Origin: Terriglobales bacterium
Lineage (GTDB): Bacteria; Acidobacteriota; Terriglobia; Terriglobales; Acidobacteriaceae
Direction: 5' to 3'
NCBI GenBank assembly: GCA_025980765.1
Contig: JAICXB010000031.1
Coordinates: forward strand, 1 to 50,797
Length of the DNA stretch: 50,797 nt
Both the position numbers and the translations under genes were made by a program. Below are positions 8,452 to 15,829 of this stretch, piece by piece; the first letter of the stretch is position 1, and every line of letters begins with the position of its first letter. The notes below the pieces were generated by a model that worked only from the letters and a program-made list of their open reading frames with translations, did no database searches and was not told the origin of the DNA.

Positions 8452-8706
8452 CTAGCTTGGCAGTCCGCTTTCGTCGTAACCCAGTATTTCATCAGCCGAA
8501 CGAGTGTCTAGGTCCGGAAGTGCTGCACATCTTTTCCCTATAGCATCCAATTCGTCGGCCAAAGATACACCATTGTTGTTTCCCTTGATTCTTTCGAGCC
8601 GTTCGCAAAGAGAGCGCTCGACGGCCTGGGCTGCACTCTCGCCCGTCTTCTCCGTCACCTTGCGAACCAGAGCTTCGATTTCCGGATTATCGATGTTAAG
8701 TGCCAT
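8452..8706 (-). CDS. VapB-type antitoxin (PSK-type transcription factor family)
   Basis: An 84-residue protein beginning MALNIDNPEIEALVRKVTEK, the characteristic opening of the Rv0623/PSK-type VapB antitoxins, which bind the operator with a ribbon-helix-helix and neutralise a PIN toxin with the C-terminal tail. A variable acidic tail (ALPDLDTRSADEILGY) fits toxin binding. ATG 8706 is chosen to match the family start; TTG/ATG-like codons up to 8736 would add non-family residues. It is followed after 2 bases by the frameshifted vapC. Confidence 0.88.
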   Translation of the reverse strand: MALNIDNPEIEALVRKVTEKTGESAAQAVERSLCERLERIKGNNNGVSLADELDAIGKRCAALPDLDTRSADEILGYDESGLPS

Positions 8707-8734
8707 GATGTAATTATAGATTCGTTGGGCAAGC

Positions 8735-9571
8735 ATGCACGTCTTCTCTCAGCCTGGTGACTTTACCCCACAACGGGTCGTTTCGCTACAGCCGTCGGTC
8801 ACGACGACTCTGGAGCGGCTGGGAGTGTTGGAGCGCCTGGTCGCATGCACGAAGTGGTGTGCCGATGTTTGCCCAGCGGTTAAGGGATTGGACGTCATCA
8901 TCGTGGACGACTCCTGGACGGCGAAAGCGGAGCAAATTCTCGCTCTCAACCCAGACCTGGTGATCGCCTCCGTGCCTTATCAGGTCGAAGCAGTCGCCGA
9001 GATCCTCAAATCTGGAGCGAAGTTCCTGGGACTCGCCCCACACAGTCTGCGCGACATTTACGCCGATATCGCCGCCGTTGCCGGTTTGATGAATGAAACG
9101 AATCGCGGTCAATACTTGATTCGCGAAATGCAAATGGAGATTGAACGAGTGCGTTCGCGCAGCCGGCTGGCTGCGCACCGACCTCGAGTCTACTCCGAGG
9201 AGTGGGGCAAGCCGTTGATCCACTCTCAACCTTGGGTAGCGGAGATGGTAGAAGCGGCTGGCGGAACATTCGTTGGCCAGCCGGGCAAGCAGGTCGATGC
9301 CGATGTTGTCCGCGAGCTGGACCCGGAAATCATGATCGCGGCCTGGTGCGGAGCCGGTGATCGCGTCCCTCTGGAAAAAATCGTTGCGCAGCGCCGATGG
9401 GAGTCGGTGAGCGCGGTTCGAGCAGGAAAGGTCTATTGCATCAACGATGAATTTCTCAACACGCCGGGACCGACTCTGCTGAACGGCTTGCACGCGCTCG
9501 CAGCCGCAATCCGGGATGAGGAAGCTCCGGGGTTGCGCCGAATCCGAACCGCACTCCCGGTGAATCCATGA
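8735..9571 (+). CDS. BtuF-like cobalamin/iron-type substrate-binding protein without signal peptide
   Basis: Belongs to the helical-backbone metal receptor / BtuF-type periplasmic binding fold: an N-terminal lobe with RVVSLQPSVTTTLERLG, a DLVIASVPYQVEA segment, a long linker helix and a C-terminal lobe with EEWGKPLIHSQPW. About 278 residues. No signal peptide or lipobox is visible, so it would stay in the cytoplasm, unlike transporter receptors, and no permease or ATPase is nearby. Such solitary proteins are often called cobalamin-binding. It overlaps mutT by ATGA, so the two are probably co-translated. Confidence 0.82.
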   Translation: MHVFSQPGDFTPQRVVSLQPSVTTTLERLGVLERLVACTKWCADVCPAVKGLDVIIVDDSWTAKAEQILALNPDLVIASVPYQVEAVAEILKSGAKFLGLAPHSLRDIYADIAAVAGLMNETNRGQYLIREMQMEIERVRSRSRLAAHRPRVYSEEWGKPLIHSQPWVAEMVEAAGGTFVGQPGKQVDADVVRELDPEIMIAAWCGAGDRVPLEKIVAQRRWESVSAVRAGKVYCINDEFLNTPGPTLLNGLHALAAAIRDEEAPGLRRIRTALPVNP

Positions 9572-9966
9572 AGCAGGTGGTCGCAGCCGTGATTACCCGG
9601 AATGGGAAGGTGCTGATCTGCCAGCGCACGAAGGATCAACCCATGCCGCTCAAATGGGAGTTTCCCGGCGGCAAGATCGAAGCTGGCGAGGAGCAAACAG
9701 CGGCGCTGGCGCGCGAGCTCGACGAGGAGCTTGGGATTGCCGCCACCATCGGAGACAAGGTGACGACAGTCCAGCATCATTACAAGAAAGGCGGCGCGGT
9801 GGAACTGCATTTCTATCGCGTCCTGGAGTTTCGGGGTGAGTTGGACAATCGTATCTTCGCGCAGATTCGTTGGGTGGATCGCCGCAACCTTCCGCGCTTC
9901 GATTTTCTCGATGCCGACCGCGACTTCGTACGCCAGCTCGCCCGCGGCCACCTGCTGCGTGATTGA
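9568..9966 (+). CDS. mutT: MutT-like Nudix hydrolase (8-oxo-dGTP diphosphatase type)
   Basis: Nudix enzymes hydrolyse nucleoside diphosphates linked to a moiety X; MutT cleans 8-oxo-dGTP from the pool. The full Nudix box is present: a GG..E core (GGKIEAGEE) followed by ARELDEELGI, matching G-x5-E-x7-RE-U-x-EE-x-G-U. Flanking KWEFPGGK and the short 132-residue length fit MutT. The substrate is inferred from family. It starts at ATG 9568, overlapping the stop of the BtuF-like gene, and itself overlaps the porin start by 8 bases. Confidence 0.93.
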   Translation: MKQVVAAVITRNGKVLICQRTKDQPMPLKWEFPGGKIEAGEEQTAALARELDEELGIAATIGDKVTTVQHHYKKGGAVELHFYRVLEFRGELDNRIFAQIRWVDRRNLPRFDFLDADRDFVRQLARGHLLRD

Positions 9967-11374
9967 GTGGAAGCGACTCTATGCGGCAACCCTCGCAATC
10001 AGCTTGGCGCTCGCGAGTTCGGCAGCAGTTGCGCAATCGAATCAGCCACCGAACTCGCAACAATCCGAAGACAAAGCCGATGTGACCCAGCCAGAGACCG
10101 ATCCGACCGTGTTTCCCCACTCGCAGACCTGGCCTTTCTTCATCGGCGGACAAATAAACTTCATCTTCCAGGCGCATCCCCCGTTTCATGCGAAGTATTC
10201 GGGACCGCAGAGCTTGAAGAACACCGGCGAGCACGCGCTTTCACGTGTTGCCACGCTGTACTTGGGCGTGCAAGCCACGCCAAATACTGAGTTGCTCCTC
10301 GACATCGAGGAGACTGGCGGACGCGGCATCAGCGATGCCTTCGGGCTAGCGGGTTTTACTAATCTTGATGTTGTCCGTAATCCCAGTTTGGGAGCGGCGC
10401 CCTATATTGCGCGTGCAATGTTGCACCAGATCGTGCCACTGAGCAGGACGATGCACGAGTCAGATCGCACTTTTCTTTCACTAGCTCCAAGTCTGCCCGA
10501 GCGTCGGCTGGAATTTCGCATCGGCAAACTCGGTGCGGCGGACTTCTTCGACGTCAACGACGTGGGCACCGACAGTCACCTGCAGTTCACCAATTGGACC
10601 ATCGACAACAATGGCGGATACGACTATGCCGCCGACACCCGTGGCTATACCTATGGCGCAATGGCCGAATACCAATCGCCGCGATGGGGTGTCCGCTTCG
10701 GAGAATTGCTCATGCCCAAGGTTGCCAATGGCATCGAACTTGATTTCGACCTCCGCTGTGCGCGAGCGGAGAACCTGGAACTGGAATTCCGTCCTGCACT
10801 CCTGAAGGGCCGCAAGACATCGATCAAGCCGCTTGCCTATCTGAATCACGCCAATATGGGAAGTTATCGGCAGGCGATCAATGCCTTTCTCTCCGGCCAG
10901 GGTTCACGGCCGGACGTTACAGCATTCCGCCACCAGGGCACTCTCAAACAAGGCTTCGGACTTAACGTTCTGCAGGAACTGCCGGGCACGTTCCGTTACT
11001 ACTTCCGCATTGGCTGGAATGAAGGCAAGCACGAATCCTTCGCCTACACTGAGGTGAACAATACCTTCTCAACTGGCCTTGATGTCTCGGGAATGCGCTG
11101 GGGGCGCAAGTACGATCGAGTCGGTATTGCGATGGCGACCAACGGACTGTCCCGAGATCATCGCGAATACCTTGCGCTCGGCGGCCTGGGTTTTCTGCTC
11201 GGCGATGGCGCCCTGAACTACGGACGCGAAAATATTCTCGAGAGCTACTACACGCTGCACACCTGGCGCGGTGTTTATCTGTCACCTCTCCTGCAATACG
11301 TCGCGAACCCCGGATACAACCGGGACCGCGGTCCGGTAATCGTGCCGGGAACCCGCTTGCACGTGGACTTCTAG
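9959..11374 (+). CDS. Carbohydrate-selective porin, OprB-like outer-membrane protein
   Basis: About 471 residues from GTG 9959. A signal peptide follows (basic EWKR, hydrophobic LYAATLAISLALASSAAVA, then AQSNQ). The mature protein has a beta-barrel look: FFIGGQINFIFQ at the start, repeated alternating aromatic strands, YYFRIGWNEGKHESFAYTE, the loop RDHREYLALGGLGFLLGDG seen in OprB-type porins, and a final strand ending in phenylalanine (RLHVDF), typical for outer-membrane insertion. The substrate is not predictable. Its start lies inside mutT. An in-frame ATG at 9836 would give residues read out of frame from mutT and is rejected. Confidence 0.85.
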   Translation: MIEWKRLYAATLAISLALASSAAVAQSNQPPNSQQSEDKADVTQPETDPTVFPHSQTWPFFIGGQINFIFQAHPPFHAKYSGPQSLKNTGEHALSRVATLYLGVQATPNTELLLDIEETGGRGISDAFGLAGFTNLDVVRNPSLGAAPYIARAMLHQIVPLSRTMHESDRTFLSLAPSLPERRLEFRIGKLGAADFFDVNDVGTDSHLQFTNWTIDNNGGYDYAADTRGYTYGAMAEYQSPRWGVRFGELLMPKVANGIELDFDLRCARAENLELEFRPALLKGRKTSIKPLAYLNHANMGSYRQAINAFLSGQGSRPDVTAFRHQGTLKQGFGLNVLQELPGTFRYYFRIGWNEGKHESFAYTEVNNTFSTGLDVSGMRWGRKYDRVGIAMATNGLSRDHREYLALGGLGFLLGDGALNYGRENILESYYTLHTWRGVYLSPLLQYVANPGYNRDRGPVIVPGTRLHVDF

Positions 11375-11405
11375 CTAGCTTCTCCCATTCCCAAGCAAAG
11401 CCGCA

Positions 11406-12683
11406 TTATGAATAAAACAACAGCGTAATCACCAGCGCGATTGCGAGCACGATCATTACGGCGCTGGTGCCCCAGGCGATTACGTTGGCAATGGTCGAGT
11501 TTCGATACTCGCCCATCAGATCGGGGCGGTTTACCAGCCGCAACATGAAGATTACGACGAACGGGATCAGCACTCCGTTCAGCACCTGCGAATACAAAAT
11601 CACTTTAATCAGTGGCATCTGCGGAATCAGGACGAAGCCGGCGCCGCCGACAATGAGGAACGTGTAGAGCCAGTAAAAGACGGGTGCTTCGGAGAATTTC
11701 TTGTTAATGCCCGACTCCACTCCGAGTCCTTCACAGATGTTGTAGGCCGTAGCCAATGGCAGAATCGCCGCGGAGAGCAGGGCCGCGTTCACCAATCCCA
11801 CCGCAAAGAGCAGGGATGCGAATTGGCCAACCAGCGGCCGCAGCGCAAGCGCGGCTTCGGCAGCATCGCCGATTTCATGTTGTCCAGTGACGTATAGAGT
11901 GGCCGCACAGGCGACCACGATAAAAAATGCGACTACATCGGTGATCACGCAGCCGATGATCACATCCCACTTGGAAAGCGCATATTCCTTCTTGCCGATT
12001 CCCTTCTCCACAATCGACGCCTGCAGGTAGAACTGCATCCATGGAGTAATCGTAGTTCCCACCAGTCCGATTAGAGCTATCAGGTATTCCGAACTTTTGT
12101 TCACAACCGGCACGAAGGTATCGCGCACTGCGGCGTGCCAGTCCGGATGCGCATACAGGGCCGAGGCCATATACGTGAAATAAATGAGGGAAAAGAAAAT
12201 CAAAATCTTCTCGACTGGCCGGTACGTACCCTGGACAACTACGAACCAAACCAGCGCCGCGCCGATGGGAACAACGATGTATTTACTCGCGCCGAAAATT
12301 CCCATTCCGGAAGCCAAGCCGGCAAATTCGGCGGCAATATTGCCGAAATCAGCAATGCCCAGGATGAGCATGGTGAATACCGTCATGCGCAACCCGAATT
12401 CTTCGCGGATCAGATCTGAGAGCCCCTTCCCCGTGACCGCACCCATGCGCGCGGCCATTTCCTGCACGACGATGAGCGCGATGGTAGTGGGAATCAGGGT
12501 CCAGAGCAGCGCATAGCCGAACTTGGCGCCGGCTTGTGAATAGGTCAGAATCCCACCGGCATCGTTGTCCACGTTCGCGGTGATGAACCCGGGTCCGAAG
12601 ACAGCAAAAAAAGCGAGCAGCCGGTAGCGCCACACTCGGGCGAGCGACAGTCTTCGCCGTCGATGTTGGATTTGCGTGTCCAC
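11406..12683 (-). CDS. NRAMP-family divalent metal transporter with altered metal-binding motifs
   Basis: A 425-residue inner-membrane protein with about 11 hydrophobic segments, opening with GPGFITANVDNDAGG. In Mn/Fe-type NRAMP proteins helix 1 carries DPGN and helix 6 carries MPH. Here the aligned residues are DAGG and TPW (GTTITPWMQFYLQAS), so the Asp is kept but the Asn and the sulfur ligand Met are lost. That points away from Mn/Fe and possibly towards Mg, as described for NRAMP-related magnesium transporters. The next gene upstream on the same strand (12831-14075) is a MgtE-like regulatory protein, which agrees with this. Confidence 0.88.
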   Translation of the reverse strand: MDTQIQHRRRRLSLARVWRYRLLAFFAVFGPGFITANVDNDAGGILTYSQAGAKFGYALLWTLIPTTIALIVVQEMAARMGAVTGKGLSDLIREEFGLRMTVFTMLILGIADFGNIAAEFAGLASGMGIFGASKYIVVPIGAALVWFVVVQGTYRPVEKILIFFSLIYFTYMASALYAHPDWHAAVRDTFVPVVNKSSEYLIALIGLVGTTITPWMQFYLQASIVEKGIGKKEYALSKWDVIIGCVITDVVAFFIVVACAATLYVTGQHEIGDAAEAALALRPLVGQFASLLFAVGLVNAALLSAAILPLATAYNICEGLGVESGINKKFSEAPVFYWLYTFLIVGGAGFVLIPQMPLIKVILYSQVLNGVLIPFVVIFMLRLVNRPDLMGEYRNSTIANVIAWGTSAVMIVLAIALVITLLFYS

Positions 12684-12749
12684 AGGAAGCTGGCTTTCAG
12701 TGCGAATGTCGGGAATTCACTTCGCGAGCGCGAAGCCTGTTTAAGAGTA

Positions 12750-12814
12750 CCATCCGCGATAGCGGATGGGTCTGCTGGGGACCTGCGATGAAACCCATCC
12801 GCTACCGCGGATGG
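12750..12814. repeat. Two REP-like hairpins (CCATCCGC-N4-GCGGATGG)
   Basis: Perfect 8-bp stems with 4-base loops occur at 12750-12769 (loop GATA) and 12795-12814 (loop TACC), between the MgtE-like gene and the NRAMP gene. The same unit recurs at 15080-15163. It is a small dispersed palindromic repeat. It could also act in the mRNA between the two genes. Confidence 0.9.
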
Positions 12815-12830
12815 TAACCGTTGCTGCCCC

Positions 12831-14075
12831 TTAGCTTTGTTCGCGCAGCAGCGTGATTACGTCGTCTGCGGTGATGATGCCCCGCAAGCGCTGCTGTTGA
12901 TCTACGACAGCCAAGGTGTAGAGATTGTATTTGTCCATCAACTCTGCAACTTTGCTCTGCTTGGCGTGCTCGTGGACAAATACCAGCGGTTTGGCGGTCA
13001 ACTCTGAAAGCGGGGTGTTGGGCGAGGCGAGCACGATGCGCTGCAGTGGCACCGAGCCAACCAGTTTGCCATCGGCATCGGTCAGATAGATAGTGGCCAC
13101 GCTCTCGACGCCACCTTCGAAGCCTCGGAGCATGTCGATGGCCTGATTCGCAGGAGTCTCCGGCCGGGCTGCAAGATACTCGGTAGTCATCCGGCCGGCG
13201 GCAGTTTTCTCGCCGTGCTCGAGGAGTTCTTCCACTTCCTGGCGCTCCTCGGGTTCCATCTCGCCCAGGATCTCGTCGGAGGTATCACGAGGGAGCTGTT
13301 CCAGCAGATCGGCAGCTGCGTCCGGATCCATCTCTTCCACGATGTCAGCGGCGCGATCGGAATCGAGCGACTCCACGATGGAGATCTGGAGTTTCGGGGC
13401 AATCTCCTCCAGAGCCTCAGCGGCCACTTCTTCATCCAATGTTTCGAAAACGGCCTCGCGCTCCGCCGGGGCAAGGTCCTCGACGATGTCGGCAATGTCT
13501 GCGGGATGGAGTTGTGATAGCCGCTCGTGGCCGATGCGCAGCTTCACCCGTCGCGCAGGATCAGTCTCGATGAGATCGACGAACTCCCAGGGAATGACTT
13601 TGGGGCGTAGCTTCTGAACCAGTATCTCGAGCGCGTCAGAGGGCAACACGCCTTTCAGCAGTCGGCGCACGGCACCGCGCAGACCCACATCGACTTCTGA
13701 GATCTTGAGGCCCGTGCCGCCGTTTAACGCCTCGGGAGAAAGATCGACATCGTTCACGCGTACAACTTTGCGTCCGTTCACGTCGATAATCTGCTGGTCG
13801 AGCAAATCACGCTCCAGCAGAAAGAAATCTTCCAAGGTCACGCTCTCGGGCCATTCGGCCAACGGCAACGACGACCGCAACTGCTGGTCGGGGCCAATCT
13901 GGATCATGCTCGGCACCAGAAAGCGATCGCCGCCAGAGGTGTGAATCACAAGTCCCGAGATGCGGCTGGCATCCTCCTGCGGACGCAACGCAACCTCGCG
14001 CACCTTGCCCATCACCGCGCCGCTCGCGTCGGCAACGCGCGTTCCCAGCAGCCGGGACAAGGCCAGAGTGCTCAT
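12831..14075 (-). CDS. PRC-barrel / MgtE N-domain / CBS-pair protein, no membrane domain
   Basis: A 414-residue soluble protein. Residues 1 to about 110 carry PRC-barrel-like segments (LLGTRVADASGAVMGKVREV; IIDVNGRKVVRVNDVDL). About 185-285 is a MgtE N-terminal superhelix rich in acidic heptads (LHPADIADIVEDL, AADIVEEMDPDAAADLLEQL), and about 300-412 a pair of CBS domains ending RGIITADDVITLL. In MgtE channels these cytosolic parts sense Mg2+ and close the pore; here the channel domain is absent. It lies just upstream of an NRAMP-type gene, so it may regulate that transporter. Confidence 0.88.
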   Translation of the reverse strand: MSTLALSRLLGTRVADASGAVMGKVREVALRPQEDASRISGLVIHTSGGDRFLVPSMIQIGPDQQLRSSLPLAEWPESVTLEDFFLLERDLLDQQIIDVNGRKVVRVNDVDLSPEALNGGTGLKISEVDVGLRGAVRRLLKGVLPSDALEILVQKLRPKVIPWEFVDLIETDPARRVKLRIGHERLSQLHPADIADIVEDLAPAEREAVFETLDEEVAAEALEEIAPKLQISIVESLDSDRAADIVEEMDPDAAADLLEQLPRDTSDEILGEMEPEERQEVEELLEHGEKTAAGRMTTEYLAARPETPANQAIDMLRGFEGGVESVATIYLTDADGKLVGSVPLQRIVLASPNTPLSELTAKPLVFVHEHAKQSKVAELMDKYNLYTLAVVDQQQRLRGIITADDVITLLREQS

Positions 14076-14272
14076 GCAGGCAGAATAACGCAGTTTCCCT
14101 CATCCAGGAGAGCCATGCCACCGGCGTGATAACTGGGATCGCCAGAGCCTCAAATCGGCTTCCGTTTGACATTTCTCTCACCTGACAGGCAAACTACGAG
14201 TTTCATTCCAGCGGGCGGGATTCGCACGCACTTTGCGCATCGGGGAATTTCTCGGCTCTTGAAGCAAACTTC

Positions 14273-14719
14273 ATGACCATCGATCGGGTCTCATACACGC
14301 TGGACTCAACGCTCGACAGCGTCAACAAAGCGGAGCAGGCAGCCGAAGAAGCCGCCTGCAAAATACCGTTTGAAGATGAGGACTGTCATCGGATCGCTAT
14401 GGCGGTTCGTGAAGCTGCCGTCAATGCAGTGCTGCACGGCAATGCCTACGATCCGAAAAAGAAAATGACGGTCTCTTTTGAGAACACCGGCGAAAGTTTG
14501 GTTATCAAGATTAGCGACCAGGGTCGCGGTCTCCGGGACGAAGATATTCCCGATCCCTTGGCGGAAGAGAACCTGCTGAAGCAGTCTGGGCGAGGGATTT
14601 TCCTGATTCGTTCTTTCATGGACGAAGTGCACTTCCGGCAACTGCAACCCGGAACCGAGATTACGCTGGTCAAACATATCGGCCACCCCTCAGGGTCGGC
14701 CGCGGAGGCATCAAAGTGA
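14273..14719 (+). CDS. RsbW-like anti-sigma factor / serine kinase (HATPase)
   Basis: A GHKL-type ATPase of the anti-sigma regulatory factor family, 148 residues. The N box AVREAAVNAVLHGN, the G1 box ISDQGRGL and the G2 region SGRGIFLIRSFMDEV are all present. In known systems such proteins bind a sigma factor and phosphorylate a STAS-domain antagonist on serine. The antagonist gene follows directly with a GTGA overlap, so the pair is a partner-switch module. The target sigma factor is not in the window, unless the ECF gene at 19656 is concerned, which has no direct support. Confidence 0.93.
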   Translation: MTIDRVSYTLDSTLDSVNKAEQAAEEAACKIPFEDEDCHRIAMAVREAAVNAVLHGNAYDPKKKMTVSFENTGESLVIKISDQGRGLRDEDIPDPLAEENLLKQSGRGIFLIRSFMDEVHFRQLQPGTEITLVKHIGHPSGSAAEASK

Positions 14720-15063
14720 CGATGAAAGCAAGCAATCGACGCGTGGATGGCGTCACCATTTTGGATCTAAGCGGACGCATCACTTTGGGCGAAGGCAGCG
14801 TAGTGCTCCGCGACCAGATCCGCGATCTGATCAGCAAGGGCGAGAAGAAAATTCTTCTCAATCTGGGTGACGTCACTTATATCGACAGCTCAGGCATTGG
14901 CGAGCTGGTCAGCGCATTCACCACGGTTCGCAATCAGGGCGGCGAACTCAAGCTGCTCAATTTGACCAAGAAGGTCCATGACCTGCTCCAGATCACCAAG
15001 CTCTATACGGTCTTTGACGTGAAGGACGACGAAACTTCGGCCATCAAAGCCTTCACAAAGTGA
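14716..15063 (+). CDS. STAS-domain anti-sigma factor antagonist (RsbV/SpoIIAA-like)
   Basis: A 115-residue STAS domain protein. The phosphorylation-site motif TYIDSSGIGELVSAF is intact; the second serine is the usual target of the RsbW-like kinase. LDLSGRITLGEGS and LLNLTKKVHDLLQITKL match the family's other strands. When unphosphorylated, such proteins sequester the anti-sigma factor. It starts at GTG 14716, inside the stop codon region of the kinase gene, so the two are probably translated in fixed ratio. Confidence 0.94.
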   Translation: MTMKASNRRVDGVTILDLSGRITLGEGSVVLRDQIRDLISKGEKKILLNLGDVTYIDSSGIGELVSAFTTVRNQGGELKLLNLTKKVHDLLQITKLYTVFDVKDDETSAIKAFTK

Positions 15064-15079
15064 AACAGCCGAGTCCGTA

Positions 15080-15163
15080 CCATCCGCGGTAGCGGATGAG
15101 TCAGTACCATCTGCGCTAGTGGATGGGTAAGATGGGAAACTACCGATCCGCTACCGCGGATGG
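15080..15163. repeat. Three REP-like hairpins of the CCATCCGC family
   Basis: Units lie at 15080-15099 (loop GGTA, last base changed), 15107-15126 (two base changes) and 15146-15163 (TACC loop, first two bases missing). They are the same family as at 12750-12814. They fill the gap between the STAS gene and the AhpD-like gene, so they could form hairpins in the STAS mRNA tail or the 5' leader of the next gene. Confidence 0.85.
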
Positions 15164-15171
15164 TACTGACT

Positions 15172-15696
15172 ATGCGCATTTCCCGCCTTGATCGCAATAG
15201 CGTCGACGAAAAGACTGCCGAGATTTTCGACCATTACCGGAAGGTTCGCGGCAATGTGCCGAACATGTTCCGCACCATGGCGCATCGTCCGGAGATCATG
15301 CGCTCCATGATTGCCCATTTCCGTGCGGTCATGGAAACCGGCACTGTTTCCGCAAAATTGAAAGAGTTGGTGATCGTGCGCACGTCACAGATCAACAACT
15401 GCGAGTATTGACTGGCCTCGCATACCGTCTTGGCAAGACGGCTGGGCTGGAGCGATGAGCAGATCGATCACCTGTCAGAATTCGAATCCCGCAGCGACTT
15501 CGACGAGCGCGAAAAGAGCGCTCTACGCCTGGCAGAGATCATGACGCGCAATCCACACTCCTTCGATGACGAGCACTGGAAGAATTTGCGTAGTCACTTT
15601 GATGAAGGCGAGGTCATCGAGCTGGTTGCGGCCATCGGTTTGTTCAACTACTTCAATCGCGTGAACGACCTTCTGAAGATGGAACCGACAAAATGA
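15172..15696 (+). CDS. AhpD-like alkylhydroperoxidase, probable selenoprotein (in-frame TGA at residue 80)
   Basis: Carboxymuconolactone decarboxylase / AhpD-fold peroxidase-related protein of about 174 residues, thought to use a CxxC redox pair. Translation from ATG 15172 runs to INNCEY, meets TGA at 15409-15411, and continues in the same frame as LASHTVLARRLGWSDEQ to the stop at 15696. The TGA stands exactly where the second redox cysteine is expected. Glu65, Cys77, position 80 and His84 have the same spacing as Glu118, Cys130, Cys133 and His137 of mycobacterial AhpD. A hairpin follows (15425-15441). The best reading is Cys-x-x-Sec; a nonsense mutation or base error is the alternative. Confidence 0.82.
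15414..15448 (+). promoter_or_regulatory. Candidate bacterial SECIS hairpin after the TGA codon
   Basis: Directly downstream of TGA 15409-15411 is a perfect 7-bp stem CCGTCTT / AAGACGG (15425-15431 and 15435-15441) with loop GGC. A lower stem GGCC / GGCT (414-417 with 445-448, one G-U) may extend it. The loop begins with G and lies about 20 bases after the TGA. Bacterial SECIS elements are hairpins within the coding region at roughly this distance, with a loop guanine read by SelB. Function is inferred. Confidence 0.65.
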
Positions 15697-15697
15697 A

Positions 15698-15829
15698 TCG
15701 GATCATCGGGTGATCGGGTCATCGAGTCAAGTTAAAACCGTCCGAAGGTGTTTAGTTTCATCTGCGGGGAATTGACCGGCTTCAGGGTTTTACTTCACCC
15801 GATCACCCGATGGCCCGATCACCCGATTG
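15698..15829. repeat. Inverted repeat of GATCGGGTGATC-type sequence
   Basis: The left arm (about 15698-15727) is TCGGATCATCGGGTGATCGG and on; the right arm (about 15797-15829) contains CACCCGATCACCCGATGG and on, its approximate complement. The arms lie between the AhpD-like gene and the convergent MerR gene and could serve both as a terminator. The right arm runs into the MerR reading frame and encodes its last residues. Confidence 0.7.

Noticed and set aside
15409..15411. Simple nonsense mutation splitting the AhpD-like gene
   Set aside because: Not excluded, but the exact placement at the redox cysteine, the otherwise intact frame and the hairpin make selenocysteine the better reading.
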